DNA of 64,000 nucleotides from Rhodopirellula bahusiensis. Its GTDB lineage: Bacteria > Planctomycetota > Planctomycetia > Pirellulales > Pirellulaceae. Every line of letters starts with the position of its first letter. Within the stretch, counting starts at the first letter, position 1. Below are positions 31,098 through 40,338 of this stretch, piece by piece. The position numbers and the translations under genes are program-made. The notes below the pieces were generated by a model. The model had not been told where the DNA came from. It made no database searches and saw only the letters and a list, made by a program, of their open reading frames with translations. Where the stretch lies: the NCBI RefSeq assembly GCF_002727185.1, contig NZ_NIZW01000023.1, forward strand, positions 1 to 64,000. The letters are read 5' to 3'.

Positions 31098-32504
31098 TCA
31101 TTCCGCCGGTTTTTTCAGCTTGATCAGGCCCGCTTCTTCGGCCTTCTTCAGTTCAGCTTGGACGTCGACGTAGTTCGGTTCGGGCAATTCCGGTCCTTTG
31201 CGAACGATTTCTGCGGAGATGATCGCATCGGGTGGCAGCTGAAGCTTCTTCTCATCGGACTCCGACGGGTCCTTTCGCCGCATCGCACTGACGCGATCCA
31301 TTCCGTCGATCACACGTCCAAAAATCGTTTGCTGACTGGATGCTCCCGCGACGGGTAGAAAGAAGATCGCAAATTGTGAGCTGGCGGAGTTTTCGATGAA
31401 CCGGCCTTCGCCCATTGGAATCTTTGCCATCACCACGGATCCGCGAAGGGCGTGATGCGATTTCTCTTGGTCATGTTCGTCCATCAGGAACTTGCCGCTG
31501 TTGCCGCGTCCGTCACCGGTCGAATCTCCCGACAAGGCGAGCATGTTGGAAACGACTTGCGAAAAGTCCAGTCCATCGTAGAAGCCTTCTTCGACCAACT
31601 TCAAGAAGTTGGCAACCGTTGATGGTGCTTCGCCGGGATAGAGTTCCATCAACACATCGCCGCGGGTGGTTTTGAATCGAACTTGGGGCAAGGCGTCCCG
31701 ATCGATCGTTTCCATCAGCTCCATTTCTTCTTTGTATTGCCGCTCCAGCTCATCCAAGAAGTGCTTGTTCGCCATGTCGACCTTTTCCAACTCGTCCGGC
31801 TTGAGCGTCTCGTAGACCTTGCGAGCTGTGGCGAACTCACCGTTGGAGATCCCGGCGCGAGCGGCGGTGAGGAAGAGATAGCGATAGTTCTGGCCGATGT
31901 CGATCAATCTGGCCGCGGCTTCGTAGGACGTGGCGCTGTAGATGTCATTGTCGAAGTGATGCTGAACCATCGTGACCATGTAGCTGGCCGCTTCGGGACT
32001 GGGAAGCAATCGGAAAACCTTGACCGAGTTCTCCATTTGTTCCTGCATCAGATCCCATGTCTCGTGCTGCTGCGCCCGGAAGGCTTTCGCGGCTTCGCGG
32101 CTGCGGTCGATGTCGTTGTTGAATCGAATGTGCAACTGGCGAAGTTGCAGCATCGACTCGAGCAGCTTTTCATGAGTCGCTTTGAACTTCGCGTAGGTCT
32201 CCTCCGCTTCTTTGCGAACGTCTTCTGGCATCTCCGCCAAAGTTTCCGCAATCATTTTGGGATCATCTTTGACCCGTCCGCCATCGACGTTCTGGCTGGG
32301 GGGCTGCGCCGCTTCGGCGGCCGGGGCACCCGTTCCAGCGTCCGCCCCCGATGCATCAACGGCATCGGTCCCAGGTGGCTGCGCCGAGACTTGTGCATTC
32401 GGGCCGGCGAAGTTCAATCCAGCTACCAGCATTGCCGCTGTCAAAGCAGGCACGGCAGCGAGGCGGCGCGACCGTCGAAAATGTAGGTTCGAGAAAGCGA
32501 GCAT
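31098..32504 (-). CDS. exported cyclophilin-type peptidyl-prolyl isomerase
   Basis: From ATG at 32504 the protein has 468 residues and begins with a basic then hydrophobic export sequence (FRRSRRLAAVPALTAAMLVAG). The frame is open to 32660 but that extension has no family features. Residues about 85-270 form a helical region with coiled-coil character (EETYAKFKATHEKLLESMLQLR). The cyclophilin domain follows at about 285-450: VRFKTTRGDVLMELYPGEAP, then NFLKLVEEGFYDGLDF and SQFAIFFLPV. Several residues of canonical cyclophilin A (for example the FHR and QGGD motifs) are replaced by FSQVV and LALSGD, so isomerase activity may be reduced. It may act as a periplasmic folding factor. Confidence 0.82.
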   Translation of the reverse strand: MLAFSNLHFRRSRRLAAVPALTAAMLVAGLNFAGPNAQVSAQPPGTDAVDASGADAGTGAPAAEAAQPPSQNVDGGRVKDDPKMIAETLAEMPEDVRKEAEETYAKFKATHEKLLESMLQLRQLHIRFNNDIDRSREAAKAFRAQQHETWDLMQEQMENSVKVFRLLPSPEAASYMVTMVQHHFDNDIYSATSYEAAARLIDIGQNYRYLFLTAARAGISNGEFATARKVYETLKPDELEKVDMANKHFLDELERQYKEEMELMETIDRDALPQVRFKTTRGDVLMELYPGEAPSTVANFLKLVEEGFYDGLDFSQVVSNMLALSGDSTGDGRGNSGKFLMDEHDQEKSHHALRGSVVMAKIPMGEGRFIENSASSQFAIFFLPVAGASSQQTIFGRVIDGMDRVSAMRRKDPSESDEKKLQLPPDAIISAEIVRKGPELPEPNYVDVQAELKKAEEAGLIKLKKPAE

Positions 32505-32865
32505 TCGAAAAGCCGAGGAGAGAAAACGTGCGGAGGAGCGAGAAAGCACACCAAATTGGAAGCGATCGCGAAAGGGCGGGGCCCCATCCGAAAGTTGGTC
32601 CAGGAGGTTCCTTGTCCGGCACGTACGCAAGAAACCGGGGGATGGTTTGTTCTGGTCCAAACATTACGTTGATTGCCGTCGAACGGCTTGTTGACTTTGT
32701 TGTAGTTTGGCCATTCTTGGCCGACATCCATGACTCTGACGGGCCAGCGTGCCCATCCAACATGCCGAAAAGGTCTTTGACGACAAAATCGACAAGCTGC
32801 GAAAGCTGCAAGCTGGCTGATTCAGCGTCAATTCACTCGATCCTGACTCTTTGACGGTTCCATCG
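32505..32865. other. divergent intergenic region, cyclophilin and ispF genes
   Basis: No gene is supported. Several 60-150 codon frames overlap here on both strands with no family features or signal sequences. The region must contain the promoters of both flanking genes, but I see no clear hexamers. Confidence 0.4.
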
Positions 32866-33363
32866 ATGACCACTTCTCAACCGCTCCTTTTTCGAATTGG
32901 ACTGGGTTACGACTCGCATCGACTGGGCGAAGGCGGGCCGCTGCGAGTTGGCGGCGTGGACATTCCCGGTGAATTTCACGCGATCGGTCACAGCGACGCG
33001 GACGTTTTGTTGCACGCGGTCACGGATGCTCTGATGGGCGCGATCGCGGGACCTGACATTGGGCGATTGTTCCCGGACGATGCCGAAGTCAATCGCGACC
33101 GGGATAGTCGCGACTTTGTCGTCGAAGCTCTTCGCCGCGTGCAGGAAGCTGGTTACGAGATCAACAATCTCGATGCGGTGATTCTGGCTCAAAAGCCGAA
33201 GATGGCGTCGCACATCGACACGATGCGAGAGGTGGTCGCTGAGATGCTGCAAACCGATGTTGGTCAAATCGGTTTGAAAGCGAAGACCGGCGAAGGAGTC
33301 GACGCGGTCGGGCGTAGCGAAGCAATCGCTGCGCGGGTAGTTGTGATGCTGACTCGTCGCTAG
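32866..33363 (+). CDS. ispF: 2-C-methyl-D-erythritol 2,4-cyclodiphosphate synthase
   Basis: IspF forms the cyclic diphosphate intermediate of the non-mevalonate isoprenoid pathway. The 165-residue protein (ATG at 32866; a TTG at 32851 is an alternative) is full length. The zinc ligands are visible as GYDSHRL (Asp and His) and the His of AIGHSDADVLLHAV. The DADVLLHAVTDALMGA and LKAKTGEGVDAVGR blocks are family signatures. No ispD is adjacent, whereas the two are fused or neighbouring in many bacteria. Confidence 0.93.
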   Translation: MTTSQPLLFRIGLGYDSHRLGEGGPLRVGGVDIPGEFHAIGHSDADVLLHAVTDALMGAIAGPDIGRLFPDDAEVNRDRDSRDFVVEALRRVQEAGYEINNLDAVILAQKPKMASHIDTMREVVAEMLQTDVGQIGLKAKTGEGVDAVGRSEAIAARVVVMLTRR

Positions 33364-33381
33364 AACGCGACGAAGCGTGGA

Positions 33382-35763
33382 TCACTCGGAACCAACCGGT
33401 CCGATGTATTCAATCGCGCCGATGGACGAAGTGTTCGCCTGGATTTTGGCGATGGCTTGTTCCATGTCGTAGTACTGCTTCAGCAGTCGTTCTCGCTGAG
33501 ACTCCAACAGATCATTCATCGAATCGACGCGATCGTCGTTGCGTTCGATGTGGGCACTCAGAGTTTGCGTCTTGCGAATCAACATGCCGCCGTCAGCACC
33601 GGCGTATGTGTCGGCCAGTTGCTTCAGTTGCCCAACCATTCCGATGTTTTCGTCATCGTCATTGGTCTTGTTGAAGAACTCTTCCACGGCAGCGGAGTCG
33701 GTCGCAAGAGCGGACTTCAGCTTCGTTTCGTCGACCTGCAATTCACCGTTCTCATCCATTCGGACGCCGATTTGGCTGAGTGAACGAATCGAGTCGCCGC
33801 TGCTCAACGGAAGCGTCCCAGTCAAAAGTCGCGAATATCCGTTTTGGATTCGCAACGTCTCGGTTGATCCGAACAACAATCCGACTTCATTCGCTTCGGC
33901 GTCGAAGAACGTGACCTCTTCGATGTTGTCGATCAATTTGTTGTATTGATCCGCAAAACGTTTGATCGCGGAAACGATCGTGTCTGGATCGTCTTCGACG
34001 TTGACGGTGATCGGTTCATCCGACACTTCTTTGATGGTCAGGTTCAGCCCACTGATCTCATCCTCAAAGACACCGTCGGTCGATGTGAGGAAACGTTCTG
34101 TGCCTCCATCAGTCGCGATCGAAATCAGTGCGTCCTGGCCTTTCGAATTGGTCCGAAGATTCAAGTCGACGCCTTCCAAATTCACCGAGATACGTCCGGC
34201 TTCTCCGCCCTTTTTGCTGCGGATCTGCAGTCCAAAGGTACCGTCGGAGTTCGCAACAATCGAAGCGTCCGCGTAGCGATCTGCTTCGTTGATCTTTTCG
34301 ACGATCGATTCCAGGGTGTCGTCTTCGGTGATATCGATCGTCAGCGATTCACTACCAGTAAGACTGGATCCGGCATCCGCTGTTCCGGCCAGTCCCAAGT
34401 TCGCAGCCACCGTGCCTTCGCCGGTGTCGGTGATCTTTAGAGAAGTTGCTCCACCAGCATTGTCGGTGATGACAACACCGTCGCCGCTCTCGTTGAGCGC
34501 TGCTTCGACGCCAATGTCGAGTCCATTGATTTGGTCGATCAAGTCGCCGACGGTTTCAATCTCATCAACGGTCAGGTTGATAGCGCCCACGGCACCATTG
34601 CTGTCACGGATCGTGAAGCTGCCTGTGCCGACCCCATCACCCGAATTGAGCTCGGAGAGTTTGGTTTCCAGCGTCACCGATTGCAAATTTAGATCTTCGC
34701 CGACCACGATATCGTCGGTCGTTGAGGCTGCGATACCAAGGCTGTCAGCGGTGTCGTCGGCTGAGCTGATCTCGAACGTGCCGGGACCTCCGGATACATC
34801 GCGAATTCGAAGGCCATTTCCGGCGTCGTTGATTCGTGCGATGACGTCGAGGCCACTGCCGTTGATCGCGTCGATGACTTCATTGAGCGATGTCGCACCG
34901 GATACGTCGATGCTAGCGGACGTGCCGTCTCCGGTTTCGATGTCGAGCGACGTCAGTGTGCCGAGACCATTCCCGCCGCCCAATTGCGAGAGGCTGGCTC
35001 CGTTCAAAGAATCCACGCCATCGGGCAACGGAATGTCGTTCCCATCAACGCTGTTTGCCGCGACATCGATGCCGTGCAAACCAAGATCGGCCGCCGTTTC
35101 CGCGGTGCCAAGTTGTTCGACTTTTAGATTGCTGAAGGTTTGGCCGGTTTGATCGATCAGTTTGATCTTCCCGCCCGATGTCGTTGCCTGAATGCCAACA
35201 TCGGCGTCGTTGATCGCTTGCAAGACATCGTCGACCGTTCGCGCTTGTGACAAGTCCACTTCGGCGGAGTTCCCGCTGCGGTCGGTCAGCCGGATAGAAC
35301 CGCCTTCCACACCCAATCCGTTGTTGAGTTGCGACAGGCTGACTTTGGTGTCGACGAAGCCGCTGGGTTTCAGCGTCAACGATCCCGCCAGGCTCAATGC
35401 CTCGTCGGTCGAGCTGAATGTTTGTGCCGATGAAACGCTGTGCGTGGCCGCGGTGCGAAGCGTACGAACGAGGTGGCTGCCGTTGGTGACTTCGTCGCGA
35501 GTCGAGACCGACAGCGCGTCTTCATTCGACGAGCTTGCGTTCTTGCTGCTGAACAACGCCGACGAACCGAGCGCATCGCCAGCCAACTGCACACCGATCA
35601 CGGATGCGGTCAGCGAAGCAATTTGGTTTTGTTGCCCGAGCAGTTCCTCGGTTTTGGCGAGAATCCGGTCGCGGGGTTGCGCGCTGATCGCCATCAATTG
35701 GTCGACAGTCCCGACGATGTCGGTTCCGGTGACTAATCCGATCGATGATTGCAAGCGAGCCAT
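33382..35763 (-). CDS. fliD: flagellar filament cap protein FliD (hook-associated protein 2)
   Basis: FliD caps the flagellar filament and helps flagellin assemble. The N-terminus (MARLQSSIGLVTGTDIVGTVDQLMAI) and C-terminus (ETLRIQNGYSRLLTG, then a coiled coil with SLRERLLKQYYDMEQAIAKI-like residues) match FliD_N and FliD_C. At 793 residues it is long for the family (about 450-650). The excess lies in a central block of repeated units with D.AL..IN....V.A..N (flagellin hook IN-type motifs), at about 180-530. No other flagellar gene is in the window, in keeping with scattered motility genes. A sigma-28-like -10 lies upstream. Confidence 0.88.
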   Translation of the reverse strand: MARLQSSIGLVTGTDIVGTVDQLMAISAQPRDRILAKTEELLGQQNQIASLTASVIGVQLAGDALGSSALFSSKNASSSNEDALSVSTRDEVTNGSHLVRTLRTAATHSVSSAQTFSSTDEALSLAGSLTLKPSGFVDTKVSLSQLNNGLGVEGGSIRLTDRSGNSAEVDLSQARTVDDVLQAINDADVGIQATTSGGKIKLIDQTGQTFSNLKVEQLGTAETAADLGLHGIDVAANSVDGNDIPLPDGVDSLNGASLSQLGGGNGLGTLTSLDIETGDGTSASIDVSGATSLNEVIDAINGSGLDVIARINDAGNGLRIRDVSGGPGTFEISSADDTADSLGIAASTTDDIVVGEDLNLQSVTLETKLSELNSGDGVGTGSFTIRDSNGAVGAINLTVDEIETVGDLIDQINGLDIGVEAALNESGDGVVITDNAGGATSLKITDTGEGTVAANLGLAGTADAGSSLTGSESLTIDITEDDTLESIVEKINEADRYADASIVANSDGTFGLQIRSKKGGEAGRISVNLEGVDLNLRTNSKGQDALISIATDGGTERFLTSTDGVFEDEISGLNLTIKEVSDEPITVNVEDDPDTIVSAIKRFADQYNKLIDNIEEVTFFDAEANEVGLLFGSTETLRIQNGYSRLLTGTLPLSSGDSIRSLSQIGVRMDENGELQVDETKLKSALATDSAAVEEFFNKTNDDDENIGMVGQLKQLADTYAGADGGMLIRKTQTLSAHIERNDDRVDSMNDLLESQRERLLKQYYDMEQAIAKIQANTSSIGAIEYIGPVGSE

Positions 35764-35828
35764 GACGCACCAAAGAAGATTTGATTTGTGAGACGGAAAA
35801 ATGCTTTCGTCTCAATCCAGCAAGCTTC

Positions 35829-35836
35829 TTATCGGC
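35829..35836 (-). promoter_or_regulatory. sigma-28-like -10 element upstream of fliD
   Basis: On the minus strand GCCGATAA, identical to the -10 consensus for the flagellar sigma factor FliA, lies about 66 bases before the fliD start. The -35 region at the usual 11-base spacing (GACCGAAC) does not resemble TAAAGTTT, so the promoter is half-supported. A flagellar gene directly downstream raises the likelihood. Confidence 0.5.
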
Positions 35837-36206
35837 AAAGTCGGCCTGTTCGGTCCACTTTTCGATGCTCGGACTGTGTCTCAAATGAACAGACGTTCCA
35901 AAGGCTGAAAACGTGCGTTGAGTTCATTTTGATTCTGGCTGAGTTGCCGGTCGTTTGCGCAATCGCTGGATTGTGACCCTGAAACTTAGGTCGCTGAATC
36001 GGACCGAGCCGGCTCGTCGGTGAACAACCGTCCGGTGAGGGCCAAAAGACACGCGGACGACGGGGAATGGAGCGATTGTTCCGGATTCAGCGGCAGAGTT
36101 CGGATCCGCTGTTTGTGTGAAGCGGCAATCCGGCGAGTTCGAATCCCAATCGCAATCGAGTTCCACGCCGCAAGCATGAAGCAGAAAGTTCATAGAGCCC
36201 GCGCAC

Positions 36207-36274
36207 AAAAAAACGAGACGGTGTCTCCGCCAAACCACCCCCGGACGAGGCGGCTCGGCGGGAACACCGTCCCG
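36207..36274 (-). terminator. long-stem terminator after the 126-residue secreted protein gene
   Basis: Arms at 36214-36231 and 36257-36274 pair over about 18 bases with three non-Watson-Crick positions. On the minus strand the stem is followed by seven T (36213-36207). It lies about 115 bases beyond the stop of the gene at 36389-36769 and is oriented to end its transcript. Confidence 0.65.
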
Positions 36275-36388
36275 AAATGTCGTCATGTTTTGTTACGGAT
36301 TCGACCGAGGTCATCCGTTTGCCGGTCATTCGCACACGAGAACGCGTTCGAATGACTCAGTGAGTTTTCGTCGACACCCGGTGATTGT

Positions 36389-36769
36389 TCACCAGGGGCC
36401 TCGGACGTAGTACACGCCGAATTGGTCGGTGTGGCTCGGCCAGTTCGGTGTCGCTTGGAAGCGACCGGGAGCGGCTGCTCCTGGCGAGCTCGCGTTGCGA
36501 CCGTATTGGTGGTAGATCGGGTGATTCGTGTTCTGGCTGACGCCCCACGAATATGTTTGACGCAGGTGAGCGGTTGGCGGAACGACCAGTGCGGTTGGCT
36601 GACCGTACGGGGCGTAGTAGTAGTTGCCGTGCCACGCTCGTGTTTGAGCGAAGTTGTGGTTCCAAACTTGGGTCACCGCGTACGGATCAGCTGCTTGGGC
36701 TTCTTCGGACGAACCGGCCAAGCCGCTGAAAGCGGCCAAGGCGGCGAGACAAAGGACGATGCGTTTCAT
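36389..36769 (-). CDS. small tyrosine-rich secreted protein
   Basis: The 126-residue protein begins with a signal peptide (MKRIVLCLAALAAFSGLAG to AQA). The mature part is rich in Tyr, His, Asn, Pro and Gly (HGNYYYAPYGQPTALVVPP, then LRQTYSWGVSQN and FGVYYVRGPW) and has no Cys. I recognise no named family. The composition and the VPP...QTY order resemble the second small secreted protein just upstream (36875-37423), so the two may be distant paralogues. A structural or cell-envelope role is plausible but unproven. Confidence 0.7.
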   Translation of the reverse strand: MKRIVLCLAALAAFSGLAGSSEEAQAADPYAVTQVWNHNFAQTRAWHGNYYYAPYGQPTALVVPPTAHLRQTYSWGVSQNTNHPIYHQYGRNASSPGAAAPGRFQATPNWPSHTDQFGVYYVRGPW

Positions 36770-36874
36770 AGCTCGGGGATCCTCGAGGTCGGTGGATTTG
36801 GCAACAACATTCCGCTGTGAACAACGGACGGGGGGAGTCAGTTTCGCGAAATGATCACGTCGCCGTGGGCTGGA

Positions 36875-37423
36875 TCAGCGAGGCAAACGCAGCGTGTTCC
36901 AGTAGAAATTGCTGGCCGCTTGGCGAACTGGCGGGCTGTAATAGATTGCTCGCGTGCGGTTCATACCACGACCATTGTCATAATAGTTGTGGTAGCGGTC
37001 TTTGTGCCAATAAAGCATTTCGTGCGGGTACAAAGGCTGATATGTCAGGTAGGTCTGCCCGACATTGGGAGGAACCGGCACAGGCGACACGTACATTTGT
37101 GCGTTCGCTGCGTTGGCTGGGCCTTGCGTGTAGTAGTTGTAGAACAGATCAGGCTGTCCATACTCGCGGCCTTGAACGCCCACCGCACCGGATGCTCCGC
37201 CGCAGTCACCACTGGCACATCCGCCGGATTCGCTGGAGCCGACGACCGTGTCGCTGATGACTTGCGAGCTGACGATGTGTTCGCCTTGAGCCATTGCGGC
37301 GGGTGCTAGCAAAGCGACGCTGGCGGTACCGATGGCAATCGCAGCCATGGTGCGTGAGCGGCGGGTGATTTGAGTGGTGATTGATCGGGCCATCGCCACG
37401 GTTGCTTTCAAATTTCGCTTCAT
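36875..37423 (-). CDS. tyrosine-rich secreted protein with Cys-Gly patch
   Basis: The 182-residue protein starts at the ATG at 37423, preceded by one of the strongest ribosome binding sites in the window (GAGGAGGAA). A long twin-basic N-terminus (MKRNLKATVAMARSITTQ, then TRRSRTMAAIAIG) leads to cleavage near PAAMAQ. A short SGGCASGDCGG patch follows, then a Tyr/Pro-rich body (DLFYNYYTQG, VPVPPNVGQTYLTYQPLYP, HEMLYWHKDRYHNYYDN). The two cysteines could form a disulfide. It lies 105 bases upstream of its shorter look-alike in the same direction. No family is recognised. Confidence 0.75.
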   Translation of the reverse strand: MKRNLKATVAMARSITTQITRRSRTMAAIAIGTASVALLAPAAMAQGEHIVSSQVISDTVVGSSESGGCASGDCGGASGAVGVQGREYGQPDLFYNYYTQGPANAANAQMYVSPVPVPPNVGQTYLTYQPLYPHEMLYWHKDRYHNYYDNGRGMNRTRAIYYSPPVRQAASNFYWNTLRLPR

Positions 37424-37771
37424 CTCGCGTTCCTCCTCGAACGACGACGGACCAGTTGTCTGGCATTTGGTTTCGACGGGAATCGGAAGGAAAATCAGCC
37501 GATACAGTTGCGGCGTGATGATCGCGAAAGACGGGGAAGTCGGCCCAGCAGGCACGATTCGCCCAACTCGGACGAGCCTTTCCAACCCAAATCGGCGACC
37601 GATGTGAATCAAACGCAGCAATCCGCGGTTTCGCTAACAACCCCGCGGTCGCTATAACCCCCAAACTCGCAAAATGATCAGCGAGTCCACTTTTTCGTTC
37701 CGATCTGTTCACTGCTCGACACAGCTCTCCTCTTCACAACGAACGTCCCCAACGATTTAGGTTGATTCCGC
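37424..37771. other. divergent intergenic region before the topoisomerase genes
   Basis: No gene is supported. A hairpin ACTCGC/GCGAGT (37665-37670 with 37681-37686) is followed three bases later by five T, about 75 bases before the topoisomerase A start, and could act as an attenuator. Two partial copies of a CCGCGGT-CGCTA sequence lie just upstream of it (about 37623-37655). Confidence 0.4.
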
Positions 37772-40249
37772 GTGGCGAAACGTCGCAAAACCTCCAGTTC
37801 CGCATCCAGTCGCTCCAAACGGGGCAAAGTCGATCCGTTTGACGAATCGCTTTTGGCGGAGATTCAAAACATCCCGCTGCGATTCGCGGCCCAAGATCGC
37901 TACCTGAACTACTCGTTGTCGGTCATCACCAGCCGAGCGTTGCCCGATGTCCGGGATGGATTGAAACCGGTTCAGAGGCGGATTCTCTACACGATGTCGC
38001 AGCAGCGGCTCGACGCGACGGCCAAGCACCGGAAGTGTGCGAAGGTCGTTGGTGACGTGATGGGTAACTACCACCCCCACGGTGACAGTTCGATCTACGA
38101 AGCGCTCGTGCGGATGAGCCAGTCGTTCTCGTTGCGGGCGCCGATGATCGACGGCAGCGGCAACTTCGGCAGCATCGACGGCGACAATGCCGCTGCGATG
38201 CGATACACCGAATGCCGGATGACGCCGATCGCATCAGAGGTCTTGGCGGATCTCGCCAGCCGCACGGTTGCGTTCAAACCCAACTACGACGGCACGCGAG
38301 AAGAACCCGTCGTGTTGCCATCGCGCGTTCCCAGTTTGCTGGTTAACGGAGCCACCGGCATCGCGGTCGGTATGGCCACGAACATCCCGCCTCACAATTT
38401 GAAGGAAGTTTGCAACGCGCTGCTGAAGTTGCTGGGCAATCCAGAAATCAAGGACTACCAATTGGTCGCCGGTGATGCGATCCAAGGTCCTGACTTCCCG
38501 ACCGGCGGGCATATCACCAACACAAAGGAAGAGCTACGCGAGATCTACGCGACGGGCACCGGCACGATCAAGCTGCGTGGCGTCGCCGAAGTCGCGGAGA
38601 AGTCTCGAACCGGCGACACGCTTCGGATCACGGAGATCCCGTTTGGTGTCAACAAAGCTGCGATGGTCGAACGCATCGCGGAATTGGTTTACAGCAGCAA
38701 GCTGCCTCTCGTGCAAGAAGTTCGCGACTTGTCGACCGAAGACATTCGCGTGGACTTGCTCCTAAAGAAGAACGCTGACGCCGACAAGGTGCTCGCGTAT
38801 CTCTACAAGCACACGCCGTTGCAAACCAACTTCAACGTCAACCTGACTTGTTTGACGCCCACCGAAAACCCGGAAGTCGGCGCGCCCAAACGGCTCGGGT
38901 TGAAAGAGATCCTGTGGTACTTCCTGCACTTCCGTTTGGATGTGCTGACCGCACGACTGACGAACGAACTTCGAGCCCTTGAGAAGCGGATTCACATCCT
39001 CGAAGGCTTCGCGTTGATCTTCGATGCTCTCGACGAGATCATCAAAATCATCCGCAGCAGCGAAGGCAAAGCCGACGCCGCGGAAAAGATCATGAAGCGG
39101 TTCCCAGTCAAGGAACTCACGCCGGCCCAATCTCGTCGCAAAGTAAAAGCCTCGAATGGATTGGACGCGGAGCAAACCGATGCGATCTTGGAATTGAAGC
39201 TGTATCGTTTGGCACGCTTGGAAATCAACGTCGTGCTGGACGAGCTGAAGAAGAAACGCAAACGCGTCGACGAGATCAACAAACTCTTGGCCGATGACCG
39301 CGACGATTACACATCGTCCGGCCGTTGGGCGATCATCAAAGAAGAGCTGCAGTCACTGATTTCGGACTACGGAAACACTCCCGCTGGACGACGACGAAGC
39401 ACCATCGTCGTGCCAACCGAAGAAGTCGAGTACACCGAAGAGGACTTCATCGTCGCGGAAGATTGCCACGTCATGGTCACGGTGGATGGCTGGGTCAAAC
39501 GGCAAAAACAGATCGCTGATCCCTCGAAAAGCCGCCTGCGACAGGGCGATGCCGTGCTGGCGTGCGTGTCAGGCAACACGCGATCCACGATTGCTTTGTT
39601 TAGCAGCCTCGGCGTTTGCTACACCGCGCGGATGATCGACATCCCGGCGTCAACGGGCTTTGGCGAACCGATTCAAAAGCTATTCAAGTTCAAAGACGGC
39701 GAAAGGATCATTGCGGCGCTTTCGATGGACCCGCGAATTTTGGGTGACATCAGCGAAGATCCGAAGGGCACCTACTACCCCGCGACGCACGCTCTCGCCG
39801 CGTCGACGGACGGGTATGCGTTGCGGTTTGGTTTGCAGCCATTCGCTGAACCAACGACGCGCGCTGGTCGTAAGTTCGCTCGGGTCAAACCCGGTGCCAG
39901 CATCGTGGATGTCGTTCCAATCACCGGAACGGAAACCGTGCTCGCTGTATCGGCGGACGCAAGAGCGATGGTGTGTCCTGCCGATGAAATCAACTACTTG
40001 TCCGGTGCCGGTAAAGGCGTGCTGCTGTTGAAATTGGCGGCGAGCGACAAACTGCTCGGGTTCAAACCTTCGACTGGAGACCGCGATCTGTTGAACGTGG
40101 TGACCAACCGAGGTGCCAAGAAAACGGTGTCGACTGCGAAGTACCGAACGACATCGCGTGGCGGACGTGGCATCGAATTGCAGAAGAACGGCAAGATCGC
40201 CGAAATCGTTCGCGACCCGATCGAACCGCCACCCGTCTTCGAAGACTAG
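37772..40249 (+). CDS. gyrA: type II topoisomerase subunit A (GyrA/ParC family)
   Basis: Subunit A cuts and rejoins DNA in gyrase or topoisomerase IV. The 825-residue protein (GTG start, basic N-terminal tail) has the winged-helix core with the catalytic Tyr in [10 protein letters not shown]. The quinolone-determining segment is [15 protein letters not shown], with the sensitive-type Ser. A coiled-coil gate and a C-terminal beta-pinwheel (about 510-825) follow. The GyrA box, which gyrase needs for negative supercoiling, is not at its usual first-blade position; the closest match, SRGGRG, is at about 795-800. It is therefore not certain whether this is gyrase or topoisomerase IV. The B subunit gene follows 89 bases downstream. 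Confidence 0.85.
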   Translation: MAKRRKTSSSASSRSKRGKVDPFDESLLAEIQNIPLRFAAQDRYLNYSLSVITSRALPDVRDGLKPVQRRILYTMSQQRLDATAKHRKCAKVVGDVMGNYHPHGDSSIYEALVRMSQSFSLRAPMIDGSGNFGSIDGDNAAAMRYTECRMTPIASEVLADLASRTVAFKPNYDGTREEPVVLPSRVPSLLVNGATGIAVGMATNIPPHNLKEVCNALLKLLGNPEIKDYQLVAGDAIQGPDFPTGGHITNTKEELREIYATGTGTIKLRGVAEVAEKSRTGDTLRITEIPFGVNKAAMVERIAELVYSSKLPLVQEVRDLSTEDIRVDLLLKKNADADKVLAYLYKHTPLQTNFNVNLTCLTPTENPEVGAPKRLGLKEILWYFLHFRLDVLTARLTNELRALEKRIHILEGFALIFDALDEIIKIIRSSEGKADAAEKIMKRFPVKELTPAQSRRKVKASNGLDAEQTDAILELKLYRLARLEINVVLDELKKKRKRVDEINKLLADDRDDYTSSGRWAIIKEELQSLISDYGNTPAGRRRSTIVVPTEEVEYTEEDFIVAEDCHVMVTVDGWVKRQKQIADPSKSRLRQGDAVLACVSGNTRSTIALFSSLGVCYTARMIDIPASTGFGEPIQKLFKFKDGERIIAALSMDPRILGDISEDPKGTYYPATHALAASTDGYALRFGLQPFAEPTTRAGRKFARVKPGASIVDVVPITGTETVLAVSADARAMVCPADEINYLSGAGKGVLLLKLAASDKLLGFKPSTGDRDLLNVVTNRGAKKTVSTAKYRTTSRGGRGIELQKNGKIAEIVRDPIEPPPVFED

Positions 40250-40338
40250 CCCCGCGATCGCGCAAGTGAACGCCGCTTGGGCAAATCGCACGAACGCACT
40301 CATCCAATTCATCCTTCGACTTCCAACGTCTTCTCTCC

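Larger units (their letters stand above)
35764..36388. other. intergenic region upstream of fliD
   Basis: No gene is supported. Its left third is the fliD promoter region and its right part holds the terminator at 36207-36274. Small frames on both strands (for example 35924-36286 minus) lack family features. Confidence 0.45.

Noticed and set aside
34289-35152. 288-codon plus-strand frame rich in Ser and Pro
   Set aside because: It is antisense to the repeated central part of fliD; its Ser/Pro bias mirrors the Gly/Asp/Thr codons of fliD.
36125-36160. GTTCGAATC suggesting a tRNA T-loop
   Set aside because: No T-stem pairing, acceptor stem or anticodon arm can be formed around it.
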